Assembly: GCF_017916325.1 (NCBI RefSeq)
Contig: NC_090158.1
Span: forward strand, 162,001 to 226,000
Direction of reading: 5' to 3'
DNA: 64,000 nucleotides
Source: Leishmania martiniquensis
Taxonomy: Eukaryota > Euglenozoa > Kinetoplastea > Trypanosomatida > Trypanosomatidae
Part shown: piece after piece, positions 28,940 to 39,307 of the stretch
Layout of the letters: the number at the start of each line of letters is the position of its first letter
Position numbering within the stretch: the stretch's first letter is position 1
Translations under genes and position numbers: made by a program
The notes under the pieces: generated by a model
What the model was told of the DNA's origin: nothing
Database searches by the model: none
What the model saw: only the letters and a program-made list of their open reading frames with translations

Positions 28940-30313
28940 GCAGCTGCTTTTTTTTTCGTTTCGGTCCTCTGGCGATGGTGGTGCTGGCCCCTCCCCCCTC
29001 TCTTTTTTCATGAGCGTGTCTCGCACCCCCTTTCAACTTCGCTTCAGCAGCATTTCCTTCTCTCCGATATGCTGTGACATGATGCGCGTTGGTGTCTGTC
29101 TGTCTGTGTGTGTGTGCAGTCTGACCCACTGATGCCGTGAAGGAATGCGCAGATGTACTAACGGCGGGATGCGAAGGTCTGTACAGTCATTACTTTTCGC
29201 CACATCCCACCCCACTCCTCGCCCTCTGTCTCTCCCTCCCTTCTCGCCCTCCCATCTCGTTTACCCCTATTGGGGTACATAGTTCAGGAGGGATGGGCTC
29301 GTGGCGCCTCTCCCACCCGCTCTTTTTTTTTTACGGGCAGGAGGGGGAGGGCATAGGGAAGCGATGTACGTGCTTACGCCGTGCACGACAGGACGTGGGG
29401 CTGCCGCGCCTACAAAGCATTGCTGCTGCGTCCTTTGACGATGGTGGACGGTGTGTCTGTGTACGCGTGTGCGCTTCCGACGAGAGCTGAGATGACGGAA
29501 TGAGAAAAGGAGAGAGGGAGAGGGAGAGGGAGGGGGGGAAGTATTCCCAAAAGATGAAACGGCCTCACTCTTTCGACTCACGCCGTGCGCACCGCAGCGT
29601 GGAGGGCACCATTGGCGAGAAGGCGGCGAGCCGTCTCCTCTCAGTCGCCTTCAAAATAAGCATGCCTCACCTTTCGGGTGGCCTTATGATCTTCCTTTGC
29701 GCAACTGTCACCTCCTTTTTTCGTCGTTCGTCTGGCACGCCATTCCTCTCTCTCTCTCCCTCTCCTCCCGCCTTCTCCCTCCCTCGCTTGATCCTCGTTA
29801 GCCAAACGGAAGTTGGCTCGATAAGGAGACTACAGCACACGCACGCACACACACATACACACAGACTCGCGAGCTATCTCATCTTCGTGCCGCTGTCGTC
29901 GTCGTCGTCTTTGGAGCTGTTTCACTCAACTGCTCTGGGGTAAGGCGACCGCTTTCATCATCCGCGCCCCATAGCTGCTCCCGCATCTGCGCGTGCTTCA
30001 CCTGCTGTTTCTTCCTCTTTTTTTTTTCTTTTTTTTTTGAAGGTGCCCCTATTGCTGTTTTCTTCTTCGCATTTCTCGCGTGTCCATCTCTCTCCCCTCC
30101 CTGTTGAGGGCTCGGTGCGTATTGTGTGGGTGTACGTGTGTTGGTGCGCGCTTGAAAAAGGTCTCCTGTAGGGTCCTCTCTCCGTTGGCAGTGTCTGGGG
30201 ACTGCAAAGCATCCCCCCGTCTCTTTGTTGTGGGGGAGGGCACACGTCACGCGGTGACCCCGGCGACTTCATCTGCCTCCGTCACGCGCCTAAGGCTTTC
30301 TTTTCGCATCGGA
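28940..30313 (+). other. Intergenic region with purine-rich G runs and long T runs
   Basis: No gene is supported. A purine-rich cluster of G runs lies at 29516-29538, a (CA)n tract near 29838-29863, and long T runs near 30016-30039 that probably belong to the splice signal of the next gene. Confidence 0.55.
29516..29538 (+). other. Potential G-quadruplex in a GA-rich tract
   Basis: Four runs of at least three G (29516-29518, 29522-29524, 29528-29530, 29532-29538) are separated by one to three bases on the + strand. Confidence 0.4.
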
Positions 30314-31330
30314 ATGGGCCAGCCAAACACGAAGGACCCAAAGCGGCGCCGTGCGGGCCTCTCCGGCACGAGTGTCAACAGCAGCAATCGGCCCACCTGC
30401 GTCCGGCCGACGGCTGTCACGGACAGCGTGCTGCAGCAGGCCGGTGTGACTTCAGGAGCTACGCGCCACTCCGACCCAAGCAGCGGGCACAGTACAAGCC
30501 GCGGCTCTCTGCCGCGGCCGCTGTCGGGATCCGCTGGCGTCGCTGGCAGCATTACTAGCAATGTGCCTGCCAGCACCTTCCCCATTGTGCTGCGCTATCA
30601 GGACCAGGATGTGCGTGCGCTGATCGAGTCGAGAAAGCTGGTGTACGTCGCCGTAGAGGCAATGAACTGGCAGCCATTGCCCATGACACCAAGCACGGAC
30701 TCCTTCTACGCGCTACTGGAGCTCCCGGCTGGCAACCACAACTACCGCTTCCTTGTGAATGGGACAGAGGTTGTAGATAGCACGCAGCCGCTAGCGCCGG
30801 GGCCGACGCCCTCGAACTTACCTGAACCCCTGCAAGCTCCCCAGGCGCCTGCTGGCTTAGCGGCGACGCAGCCCTTGCCAAAGCCCGTTCCAGCACGTGA
30901 CGGCAAGCCGGCCAACACCATCTTCCTGAACGATGTGCTGCTGACGACGAAGGAAGATGACGATATCATGGATAATGGGGAGGGATGGGGCCAGGAGCCG
31001 ATCATGTTCGAGGAGTCCCGCAAGTACCCACCTATCGTGCCCCTGCACCTGCGGTACACCCCTCTCAACACCCCACCCACGCTCGTGCGCTGCTCCCGCG
31101 ATGGTCGCATGGCTGTTATGGATAGCGGCGTAGAGCACAACTCGCGTGTGTCGCCGGAGCACCTGCCCCTGCCGCTTAGCGTCACGATCAACCACGTGTA
31201 CTTTCAGCGCCGCGAGGATCACGCCGTTGTGGGCGTAACGACGCGATACTGCAACAAGTACACGACGGTGGTCTACTACTCTCACCTGCCCGAGAGCCCG
31301 GTCGACGCCTTGGAGTCACTGAAGACCTGA
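30314..31330 (+). CDS. AMPK/SNF1 beta-type regulatory subunit
   Basis: AMPK beta subunits scaffold the catalytic alpha and nucleotide-sensing gamma subunits of the energy-sensing kinase. The 338-residue product begins MGQPNTKDPK, with Gly2 and a polar run that suit N-myristoylation. A CBM48-like beta-sandwich segment spans about residues 88-160 (FPIVLRYQDQDVRAL to NHNYRFLVNGTEVVDS). The C-terminal ASC/AMPKBI domain spans about 240-330, with PPIVPLHLRYTPLN, LPLPLSVTINHVYF and CNKYTTVVYYS, the classic conserved stretches. ATG 30314 is preferred over the upstream extension, which is UTR-like. Partner alpha and gamma subunits are not in the window. The aromatic glycogen-contact residues are not all present, so glycogen binding is uncertain. 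Confidence 0.9.
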   Translation: MGQPNTKDPKRRRAGLSGTSVNSSNRPTCVRPTAVTDSVLQQAGVTSGATRHSDPSSGHSTSRGSLPRPLSGSAGVAGSITSNVPASTFPIVLRYQDQDVRALIESRKLVYVAVEAMNWQPLPMTPSTDSFYALLELPAGNHNYRFLVNGTEVVDSTQPLAPGPTPSNLPEPLQAPQAPAGLAATQPLPKPVPARDGKPANTIFLNDVLLTTKEDDDIMDNGEGWGQEPIMFEESRKYPPIVPLHLRYTPLNTPPTLVRCSRDGRMAVMDSGVEHNSRVSPEHLPLPLSVTINHVYFQRREDHAVVGVTTRYCNKYTTVVYYSHLPESPVDALESLKT

Positions 31331-31775
31331 GTGGCGATGCAAATGGGAGGGTACAAAAGAAGGGAAGGGCGGGGAGCCGATGCTCAGGTGCCCTGTGCGC
31401 GGTGCTCGTGAAGCGCGTGCCGTATTTTCACGGCTTCTCTTTCCCCCTCCGTGTGTGGATGTGGGTGTGCCATCGTATGGTTGCCCTGCTGCACCCATCT
31501 CAGCTGTCCTCCGTAGCCGTGCGGGTGCGGCCCTTCGGCGTCTCTTCTTCGTTTATTGTTGTTGCTGTGATTCACGTGAGGTATGGTATGCGTCGAGGGG
31601 GTGGGGTATATGTCACCCTCCCACCCCCCGTCTCCCCAGCCATCACCCCTTCATTGTGCCTCTCCTCCCCTCCCCCTTTTTTCTCTTCCCCCACACCCCC
31701 CTCCGTCTTCCCCTTCCTCCAGTTTTCAAACCTCGCCGTACAACGGGAGCAGAGGAAAGAGGAAGGTGCTCCCTA
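31331..31775 (+). other. Intergenic region with a very strong polypyrimidine tract
   Basis: A C/T tract (about 31617-31720) ends with AG at 31721-31722. The tract is far from the next firm gene (32381), which has its own signals. Confidence 0.5.
31617..31722 (+). promoter_or_regulatory. Polypyrimidine tract and possible spliced-leader acceptor
   Basis: About 100 bases of nearly pure pyrimidine end in CCAG at 31719-31722. The first ATG after it is 31776, which opens a 73-codon frame. Confidence 0.45.
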
Positions 31776-31997
31776 ATGCGCACAGAAGCCCAAGCTCATG
31801 AAACTTCGAAGAACAGGCCGGAAGCAGCGGCTACCCCTCTCGCCGCAAGAAATACCCAATACTGGAAGGAAAGGTGGGAAAGCGGAGGCGTGGCACAGAG
31901 GGGACGAGTGCACCGTCGAGGTGTGACGAGGGCGCCGGAGAGTCGCGGGACAACGCGTCCCCCCTACTGCCCTCGGTGTATCGATTTCGACTGCTGA
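31776..31997 (+). CDS. Candidate small protein (73 aa)
   Basis: The frame opens with the first ATG after a strong polypyrimidine tract and AG (31721-31722), 53 bases downstream. It encodes a basic polypeptide beginning MRTEAQAHETSKNRPEAAAT and ending PPYCPRCIDFDC, with a CPRC pair near the end. A second, separate set of splice signals (32115-32299) serves the next gene, so a small transcript here would fit. No homologue is known to me, and codon support is modest because the frame is short. It could be noncoding 5' UTR. Confidence 0.35.
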   Translation: MRTEAQAHETSKNRPEAAATPLAARNTQYWKERWESGGVAQRGRVHRRGVTRAPESRGTTRPPYCPRCIDFDC

Positions 31998-32380
31998 GTA
32001 CTCCCGGAGGAGGGCGGGCCGAGGAGCGATGGTGCCTGAACGCTCGATAGCCTCTCCACAGTTTAGCCGATGGATGCATTTAGGGAACGGAGAACGCACT
32101 TCGTTTGGTTACCCCTTCCCACAGTGCTCGTATCCTCCCTACCCCCACTCCCCCTTCTCTGTTTCCTTCGCCGCTGACTGCTATTTTATCGCCCTGTGGC
32201 GACCCTCCGTGCCGTTATTTCTACCCCTCCCCTCCTCCTCCTCCTGCTCACGCTCCTGTACATTGATGCATGTGCACACGCTCAGATTTTCCCTCTCAGT
32301 TGACAGACACAACAAGAGCACAGAGATTGAGGTGTGCACGTACGCCCTGCATCCACATAACTAATAGAGAAAGAAAAGAT
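31998..32380 (+). promoter_or_regulatory. Splice region of the membrane-protein gene at 32381
   Basis: Pyrimidine-rich tracts cover about 32118-32255. A later CT tract ends with AG at 32298-32299, and no ATG lies between that AG and 32381, which fixes the start. Confidence 0.5.
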
Positions 32381-33238
32381 ATGCCGGTGTATTTGGTATT
32401 TACCATCATGGCAGCACTGGCACTGCTGTCGTGCTATTTTTGTGGTCTCGTCGCTGCCTCCAGTGACGCAAGCAGTAGGACCAGCATCCCTGCAGAGGCA
32501 CGGCCACTCTCCACCTTCGCAGCACAGCTGCGTCACACCGCTGCGGACGCAATAACCCCTATGGTAGTTAGAGTGGCTCCCTGCGTGCCACCGCCAGTGC
32601 TGGAGCTGGCGCCGATTTTCGCTCATGGCGCGGCGTCGCTCGTTATGGTAGGTGGTAGGGCGCGCGCACCCCCCGCAGCGGTCAGTGGTGCGAAGGGTGA
32701 CGAGGTTCTGCTGCACACAACGGCGAAGTTTGTGTACGCCGCCGGCGCCATCGTCGCGGAGCTCTTGCTGCTCAAACTGGTCTACCGTGAGCCTTACCGC
32801 AACCACCGCAAAAACCGCGCCAACCGCTTCTTCTCCACAGCGCTCGGCTTTGCCCTCTTCGTGCTACTCACCGCTCTGCCGAACGACCTCATGGACACGA
32901 GTCTCGTCTGCATCTTCTACTTCAAGCTGTCGAGTCAGGTGTACACGCCGGCAGTCGTGTGCGGTCAACTGCTGCGCGTCTATCTGATCGCCCTCGTGCC
33001 AGCGCTGCCACCTCTGTCAGCTGCGTACTCAGCTTTCCTGGCGTACTGGACGGACAGCGTCGCGTCTGGTCTCTCCGCCACGCAGGTTCGTGAAGCGTGG
33101 GCAGAGCTCGTCTTGATCCTCGTGGTCATGGGTGCCTTTGTATTCTCTGTGTCAGCCCGCCACGGCGCTGGCAACACGCTGTTGTCATCGCCAGCAGAGC
33201 GGGAAAGCGATGGCGACGACTACTACGACGGATACTGA
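32381..33238 (+). CDS. Unassigned multispan membrane protein (285 aa)
   Basis: The N-terminus (residues about 3-25, VYLVFTIMAALALLSCYF) is a signal peptide or anchor. Further hydrophobic segments are at about 117-135, 150-167, 190-222 (possibly two helices) and 241-257. A basic loop (REPYRNHRKNRANRF, 136-150) separates the second and third, and the tail is acidic (ESDGDDYYDGY). The pattern suggests four to six membrane spans with the acidic tail exposed. I do not recognise a transporter or enzyme family. It precedes two tandem small paralogous genes, but no link is evident. Confidence 0.75.
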   Translation: MPVYLVFTIMAALALLSCYFCGLVAASSDASSRTSIPAEARPLSTFAAQLRHTAADAITPMVVRVAPCVPPPVLELAPIFAHGAASLVMVGGRARAPPAAVSGAKGDEVLLHTTAKFVYAAGAIVAELLLLKLVYREPYRNHRKNRANRFFSTALGFALFVLLTALPNDLMDTSLVCIFYFKLSSQVYTPAVVCGQLLRVYLIALVPALPPLSAAYSAFLAYWTDSVASGLSATQVREAWAELVLILVVMGAFVFSVSARHGAGNTLLSSPAERESDGDDYYDGY

Positions 33239-33910
33239 ACGACGACTTGACTAGATGCGGCACACACCCTCGCATTCCTTGCGCGCGCAGACGCGCCAGT
33301 GTGGATGGGTATGCGAGGGCGTGTGTGCTTGGCCAGGAAGTCTCGCAGCGACTGCGCCCCTCTCGCAGCTCCGAGACAGGCAGAGAAAGCACCGACCAGG
33401 TTAGATGAAACTACGGCACGCAGATGCGCACATGGGTATGTGTGTGCGCGCATGAGGGGGTGGGGGATGTGCCTTACGGGCAGTCGCGTACCACAACCTG
33501 CGAGCCCCCCTCCCTCCCCCCAAGGTGGGTGCTTCAGCAAACGATCGCGTCTTCTTTTCGCCTTGCGCTCCCTCGGTGGCCAACTGCGCGCACGCGTGTG
33601 TAGAGGCGCTCGCTGCCTGTCTCTCTCTCTCTACGCCACGCCTGCGTGTAGGTATGTCAGTTGGAGCGGATGGCGCAGTACTGGCGCATGCGCAATGCTC
33701 AGTAGCCCCTCCGTGCTACGACGTCGCCGTGTGCTGTTTCGGCCATGCCCCACCGGCTACCCTATCGTCAGGCGCACTCCCCACCCCCTTCCCTCTCCCT
33801 CTCCCCTCCCACTCGACTCTCGGCCCAACAGTTATTCCCTCCCATCCTCGTACGCTCGGGAGCCTACAAGCAGCATCGGACCACCACCCCTACCGGCTGC
33901 CTTTACTACC
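33239..33910 (+). other. Intergenic region
   Basis: No gene is supported. A CT-rich tract from about 33775 leads to the acceptor at 33830-33831. Confidence 0.55.
33775..33831 (+). promoter_or_regulatory. Polypyrimidine tract and spliced-leader acceptor
   Basis: C/T tracts at 33779-33823 are followed by AG 33830-33831, with no ATG before 33911. Confidence 0.55.
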
Positions 33911-34204
33911 ATGCCCATGAACGAGCCCGCCTTCACGACGAATGAGGACCGCGTGGAACGGCTGCGGGCGAACTATAACGAGGGGGTGTTGTGCGAGAGC
34001 ATGCCAACGACCGACCGCGAGGAGCGCGATCAGCGCTGCCTCCACGTGTCCCACGAGAAGCTCATATTCCTCTTCCAGAACGCCATGGAAGACTATAGCA
34101 GGCGCGTGAAGAACCAGAAGGTGAGGGAGTACAACGAGGCGTACATGTGGACCTCATCGTTGCCGTCCCAGAGCCATGACCGCAAGTTTCGCTTCCCCTT
34201 CTAA
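33911..34204 (+). CDS. Small protein (97 aa), first of two tandem paralogues
   Basis: The product begins MPMNEPAFTTNEDRVERLRA and shares with the gene at 35269 the pattern (M)N..AFTT...R(V/I)..L..NY(N/D)EG followed by a charged linker and an amphipathic C-terminal helix. Here the C-terminus is longer, with a basic, Tyr-containing extension ending DRKFRFPF. ATG 33911 is the first after the acceptor at 33830-33831; the paralogue aligns with the second Met (33917), so that is an alternative start. No family name is known to me. The size and helix content suit an accessory subunit of a larger complex, which is inference only. Confidence 0.7.
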   Translation: MPMNEPAFTTNEDRVERLRANYNEGVLCESMPTTDREERDQRCLHVSHEKLIFLFQNAMEDYSRRVKNQKVREYNEAYMWTSSLPSQSHDRKFRFPF

Positions 34205-35268
34205 CGCGGAAACAGCACACATCCACACACACACATGCACACCTCCTCCTGCTCCTTTCTCTCTGTCAAAGGGGCGGAGGGGGACGAAGAGGAGGACACG
34301 GAAGGGGGAGCGAGGTAGGGCATCTGGTGCATCTTCCCTCTTCTCGTTCTGTCTTCACACGTATCGGCTTCTGCGAGAGACGGCATCACGTCATCTGCGA
34401 AACTGTGCGTGCTCGTCTTTGTCCTCATTGTTGAAGGGGGACGCTTAGCGTTTATTCTACACTATACACCGGTGCGCTTTCAGTGCCCTTCCACTTCCCC
34501 TTTGGCGAGCGCACATGGAGGCAGGAACAGCGAACGTGCGCGACATCAGGTGCGATGCATGCAGATAGGGCTAAGGCACACGAGTACAGAGGCACACGGA
34601 TGAGAGACCAGGAAGGGCTCCAGAGAGGACGTATGAAGAAGCAGAAACGTTTGGCCATCTACCGTCGGCCGCTACGCTGGCTGTATTTTGTCTTCCTCTT
34701 CTACGCCCCCGTGTGTCGCTGACAGCTCCGCGTGTCAGTCAATGGCTTCCTCTACCCCCACGTGCATATGCGTCCACGCCTGCACACCAAAAAGTGCTTC
34801 GGGTAAGCGCGATGATATATATGATATATATATATGTGTGTGTGTATATGTATGTATATGGGCCGGATATGTTGCTCGGCTTTCAGCACACGCAGATGGG
34901 CGCACCTGCGGGGAATGCATAGCAGAGCCGGCGAGTCGAAGTACCCCTGCACGCACCGCCGACTTCGACCCATGGCTTTCAACTGTGCTCTATGGCGACG
35001 TGGCCGGCAGCTCCTCTACCCCATCGCTCATCACTCCTCCCTATGATTTGCCGCGCTCCGTCGGCCTGCACCGACGCCGCGCTACCGTTTCGGTGACACA
35101 CCGAGTGCGTGTGTATTTTCTACACCTCAGAGCATCCCTCTCGCGCCAACGGCTTCCGCTTTCCATTCGCTACAGTTGCCTCCTTCACCCCTTTCCCTTC
35201 TCCCGACCGACCTGACCCTCTGTTTCCGGTGGCACCCTTTGTTGCACGAATTGCGCCCCCCCTCAAAG
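34205..35268 (+). other. Intergenic region between the small paralogues
   Basis: No other gene is supported. It carries a composite AT/TG microsatellite at about 34815-34859 and a long pyrimidine tract at about 35174-35235. Confidence 0.55.
34815..34859 (+). repeat. Composite (TA)n/(TG)n microsatellite
   Basis: Alternating AT and GT dinucleotides run nearly unbroken over about 45 bases. Confidence 0.7.
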
Positions 35269-35469
35269 ATGAACGCCGCCGCCTTCACGACTGACCCACG
35301 CCGCATCGCAAGCCTGCAACACAACTATGATGAGGGGGCGCAGCGAGAGAAGATCCCAGCGGCGCAGCGAGAGCAGCTGGATAAGCAACTTCTCACGCTG
35401 AGCCCGAAGGATCTGTTGCAGCTCTTCGAGAAGGTGGCGGCTCTGAAAAAACGCGGCGGGCAAGTGTGA
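35269..35469 (+). CDS. Small protein (66 aa), second of two tandem paralogues
   Basis: The product begins MNAAAFTTDPRRIASLQHNY, matching the N-terminal pattern of the gene at 33911. It continues with a helix (REQLDKQLLTLSPKDLLQLF) and a short basic tail. It lacks the extended C-terminus of its paralogue. The AG nearest upstream (35267-35268) directly abuts the ATG. The other candidate acceptor is AG at 35173-35174, before the long pyrimidine tract. No function is known to me; conservation of the AFTT...NY.EG signature between the two copies argues that both are real genes. Confidence 0.7.
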   Translation: MNAAAFTTDPRRIASLQHNYDEGAQREKIPAAQREQLDKQLLTLSPKDLLQLFEKVAALKKRGGQV

Positions 35470-36942
35470 AGCGTCACAAGCCGGGTCGACTGCGGAGACG
35501 TTGAGACTCGCAGTGAAGGGTGGGTACTCCGCAGCTCCCTCTGATAACAGCAGGTGAAGGGGAGACGGGAGAAGCAGGGACCCCCCTCCGAAGCACTAGC
35601 CAGTGCGTGGCGACGACAGCACAGAGTAGAATCTAAACAGATGTACGCGACAGTCAAAGCGCTCCAGCACGCGAGAGGCGAAGAAGCTGCACCTGTGACG
35701 GCAGACAGGGTCAAGATGCCACCGTTCTGCCAGCGGCTACGATGGTCCCCTTTCCTCTCTTCTGCTACACACGCACGCCCACTCTCTCTCTTTCTTTACT
35801 GGCCGTATGAGCAGAGCCGTCTCTCTCTCTCTCGGTATGTGTATGTGTGTGTAATGGCGACTGTGACGCTCTGAAGAAGTGCGCGTCCCCTCATCCTCCT
35901 CCTCAGGGTTCTTCACATGTTTTCCGTTTCTCATTGTCCGTGCGCATACGCACATCTACATCTGCATGTATATGTACATGTGTGTGGGTGTGTTTGTGTG
36001 CCCCATGTAACTCTTCTTCCTTATCCTGTTGGCGCTTTCAGGGGTGTGAGGCACATGATGTGTTCTTGGCAGGGCCTCTCTCACCCCACCACCACCACCC
36101 TCCCCGCACTTGATCTGCCTTGATCACCACCACCATCACCCCTTTCTCTTCGCCGCGTGCCCCTCTCGCTCTCTCGAGCACGCCCCCGTTTTCGCCAGTC
36201 CCCTGTGCGCCCCTTGATATAACCCCCTGACCATCCACACACACCACACTGCATGTTGTAGCATTAGCGGCACCAGACACCTGACCTGTACGTCGAAAAG
36301 AGGTATGTGCTTCGTACGCACGTTTCTGCGCGATGGTCTGCCTCCTCTCACTCTTCCCCCTTCCTTCCCCTGTGCTCTCTCTTCCCAGGGCGTAGGCGCC
36401 AGTACGCCCCCTCGCTTGCGTACCGCGGTCGCACAGAAATGGTGCCACCAGGCGGACGGCGCCTCCTCCGAGAAGGGTGGATGGGGGGAAGCGGAGAGGT
36501 GGTAGACAGTCTGCGTGACCGCCTTCTGGTCTGTGCACCCCCCTGTGCATCTGTGTTGGCCTCGTGTGATAGACATGGCCTTGCTGTGCGATGTCCCTTT
36601 TTGATGCACCGGCCAGAAGACGGCCTTCTCCGCTATTCTGCTCCGTCCTTGCCCCCGCTCTCACGCGCTCATCACTCTCTCTCTCTCCTCCTGTAAGGCC
36701 TTTTAACGTCATTATTATTTCTTTCGCATCGCGGTGGCCCCACCCCCGGCTCCCTTCTCTCCATGCGCAGGCGGGCAAGCACTCTCATACAGAGAAAAAA
36801 AGGAGTGCAACGTGTGCGAAGCTCTCGGGAATTCTGCGCGAAGGAGCACCAAAGACGCTAACACTGGCACGCACATGCGCACACTCTCTAAAAAAAGGGA
36901 CAAGGCATCCTACTTTCACACGTGCGCGTTCGAGTGAGCGTG

Positions 36943-36976
<34 letters not shown>

Positions 36977-37138
36977 GCGACTCGCCGTTGACCCCGCGCT
37001 CCGTTAGAGAACATTTCGAAACGTTTTGGGTTTCCCATCTTAGTTACACTGGGACACAGATTGGCACACCTACCTACATCCCGTCATTGAAAAGAGCAAG
37101 CGAGAGTGTGGCGAAGCACGTGCGCGCCAAGCTGGCCA
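35470..37138 (+). other. Intergenic region (1.7 kb)
   Basis: No gene is supported. It holds CT-rich tracts, a CA/TG-rich patch near 35940-36000 and an interrupted (TG)n tract at about 36940-36976. Confidence 0.5.
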
Positions 37139-38212
37139 ATGCCCTCGTACGAGAGTCGGCACATGCTGCGCGTGCTCGACTCACCGCAAACGCTGGCCAA
37201 CTCTTTCATCGACTACTGCAAGCGCCATCATGTAAAGACTCGCGGGTGGTGTCGCATCGGCTATGTGCGTCGCTCCCCTCCGCGAAACGCAAACGTCAAC
37301 CCTGACAGCTGCCGTCTGCGCGGGCTCATCGCGAATGAGGATATCGCCAAGGATGAAAGCGTCGTCATGATGCCCGTCACGGCGTGCCTGCATCCTGGCG
37401 CCGCCTTCCGCTGCGAGCCCTTTTGGAGGTTGCTCGCGCCGGAGGTGCAGTCGGCGCTGAGCAGCGTGTCGTGTGCGTACAACAGCCGCATCGCCGACCG
37501 CTCACTCATTCGGCACAATCAACTGCTCCTCGCACTCTACATGACGTACCTCATGTTGCTACGGAACTGCGACGCTGCACAGTTGTCGACAACGCCAGGA
37601 GGCGATGCTATCGAGTACATCAATTTCATGCCGAGAAACGAAGGCAACTTTGAGCAACTCGCTGCGCACCTGGCGTGTTGGCTGGATGCACCCGAGATCT
37701 GCCGCAGCGCCCAGGCGTCACTCGCCTCCCACTTCCAGCTGACCCAGGCCGAAGTGCGCCCCGTGATCATCTACGCCCTATGCATGATCTACAGTCGCAT
37801 GGTCCCTGTGGACCACCGCGCGTGCCTGCAATACGCCCTCCAGTCGACACCGTTGGCTCACGCTTGGGATGACGTCGAAGCCACAGCCGCCCCTGCCGCA
37901 CTCCCACCCTCGTCCTCTGCCGGAAACGACGGCGGCGCTTCCGGCGGCAGCGTCCACAGCGGAGGTGCAAATACGTCGCTCGTACGAGACCCCATCTCTT
38001 TCCTGTGCCCAGTGATCGACATGTGCAACCACAGTGACCACGAAAATGTCGCCGTCATGGTGCCCGATCGCGACAACCTGCCGGTGACAGGGCCGGTGAT
38101 TTGCCTGCGCACCCTCCGCCCCGTCACCAAGGGGGAGGAACTTACCATGACGTACGGCGCCGCTCCTCATGAGCTCAAGCTCATCTGGGGAATGCAGGAC
38201 ATTTTCCAGTAG
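37139..38212 (+). CDS. SET-domain protein (SETD3/Rubisco-LSMT-like methyltransferase)
   Basis: Proteins of this type transfer methyl groups from S-adenosylmethionine to lysine or histidine in target proteins. The 357-residue product has the split SET arrangement: an N-terminal substrate-side region (CRLRGLIANEDIAKDESVVM), an alpha-helical insert, then the catalytic half FLCPVIDMCNHSDHENV with the NH motif near residue 296. It ends with LRTLRPVTKGEELTMTYG, with the conserved Tyr at about 339. A Gly/Ser-rich linker (residues about 255-280) interrupts the SET core. ATG 37139 is the first plausible start; the open frame upstream has only a GTG (37106). There is no Rubisco in this lineage, so the substrate is unknown. 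Confidence 0.82.
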   Translation: MPSYESRHMLRVLDSPQTLANSFIDYCKRHHVKTRGWCRIGYVRRSPPRNANVNPDSCRLRGLIANEDIAKDESVVMMPVTACLHPGAAFRCEPFWRLLAPEVQSALSSVSCAYNSRIADRSLIRHNQLLLALYMTYLMLLRNCDAAQLSTTPGGDAIEYINFMPRNEGNFEQLAAHLACWLDAPEICRSAQASLASHFQLTQAEVRPVIIYALCMIYSRMVPVDHRACLQYALQSTPLAHAWDDVEATAAPAALPPSSSAGNDGGASGGSVHSGGANTSLVRDPISFLCPVIDMCNHSDHENVAVMVPDRDNLPVTGPVICLRTLRPVTKGEELTMTYGAAPHELKLIWGMQDIFQ

Positions 38213-39307
38213 TCATCTATGAAAAAAGGCCTCGAGCGCACTTGTGTGTGCCGGGGGTGAGGGAGGGAGGGAGGAAGGGGTGTGTGTGCCTATGCTGTCG
38301 CAGTCGTCGGCGTGTGCTCGGGCCGCGGAGAGAAAAGATGACGGACAACTGGGCCGTCGTGATGGCGAGAGGTTGGCGTGCTTGCCCGCACTCACCCCTG
38401 CCCTTCAGCATACTACAGTGCAGGCTCGCATACAGTATTTTTTTTTCGCTTCACAGCGGCTTCGGCTCACGGCGAACACATCAGCAAATGTACGCACACA
38501 GCCACCGCTGACTCGCCTCTGCTGCACCACGACTGTGCCAAGGGGGCGGGCATCCAACACCGCTCGACGCCCCAAGGACCATCGCGGCTCCGCTGCGTAC
38601 AGGCGCAGGAGGGGCCCAGGTTTACTCTGCACATCACCGTGGGGTAGTGGCTGCACAGAATTGCTGAATTGTCGACGCGATCTTGACGGAGCTGATGCGA
38701 GTGTCATGATGGCTACCAACCTCGTAGGCACAGCGCCAACTCAGGCCTGTTGGCCAGCATGAAAGAGACTGCGGCCCGCACCTGACGGGCAGCCTCGGTG
38801 CTGCTCGAGCTGCTTTCCCTTCCCTGCCCCCCCCTCCCATGAGTACAGAGAGAGCGGGTATGAGACCCCTCGAATACGGCGTGCCGAGGTGCCTCCCAGC
38901 CTCCACCCTTCAGCCATCGGGACAGGAGCGCGCAGGTGTAAAAGAGCCTCGCAGACAAGAGTCTGTCATCTTTGAAAGGGAAAACAAATGCGCGAGGAAG
39001 ACGCATGGGGACGGCCTCGTGGGGGGGGGCGTCTGTGTATAAGTACACTGTTGAGCGCGTATGCGTGGAGGCCGTGACGTGAGAAACGAAACAGCAAAAA
39101 AAAAATGATTCTGTAGAGGAGCGTTGCGCGTGCCAAAAAAAAAGGGTGACTGCACATGCTGATTGTGAAAATGCCTCTGTGCGTGTGCTTATGTGCTTCT
39201 CCCATGCGCTAAGCCGTTGCTGCTGCCTCATCTACCCCCTCTCCGCGCTCGACCAACTCCCCTTATCATTCGTTGCGTTTCGCTCACTGCAGCTCAGTGT
39301 GCCGGAA
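38213..39307 (+). other. Intergenic region
   Basis: No gene is supported. It contains two A9 runs (39095-39103 and 39136-39144). Pyrimidines at 39258-39287 and AG 39291-39292 precede the next start. Confidence 0.5.
39258..39292 (+). promoter_or_regulatory. Polypyrimidine tract and spliced-leader acceptor
   Basis: A pyrimidine-rich stretch ends in CTGCAG at 39287-39292, only 15 bases before ATG 39308, with no intervening ATG. Confidence 0.5.
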
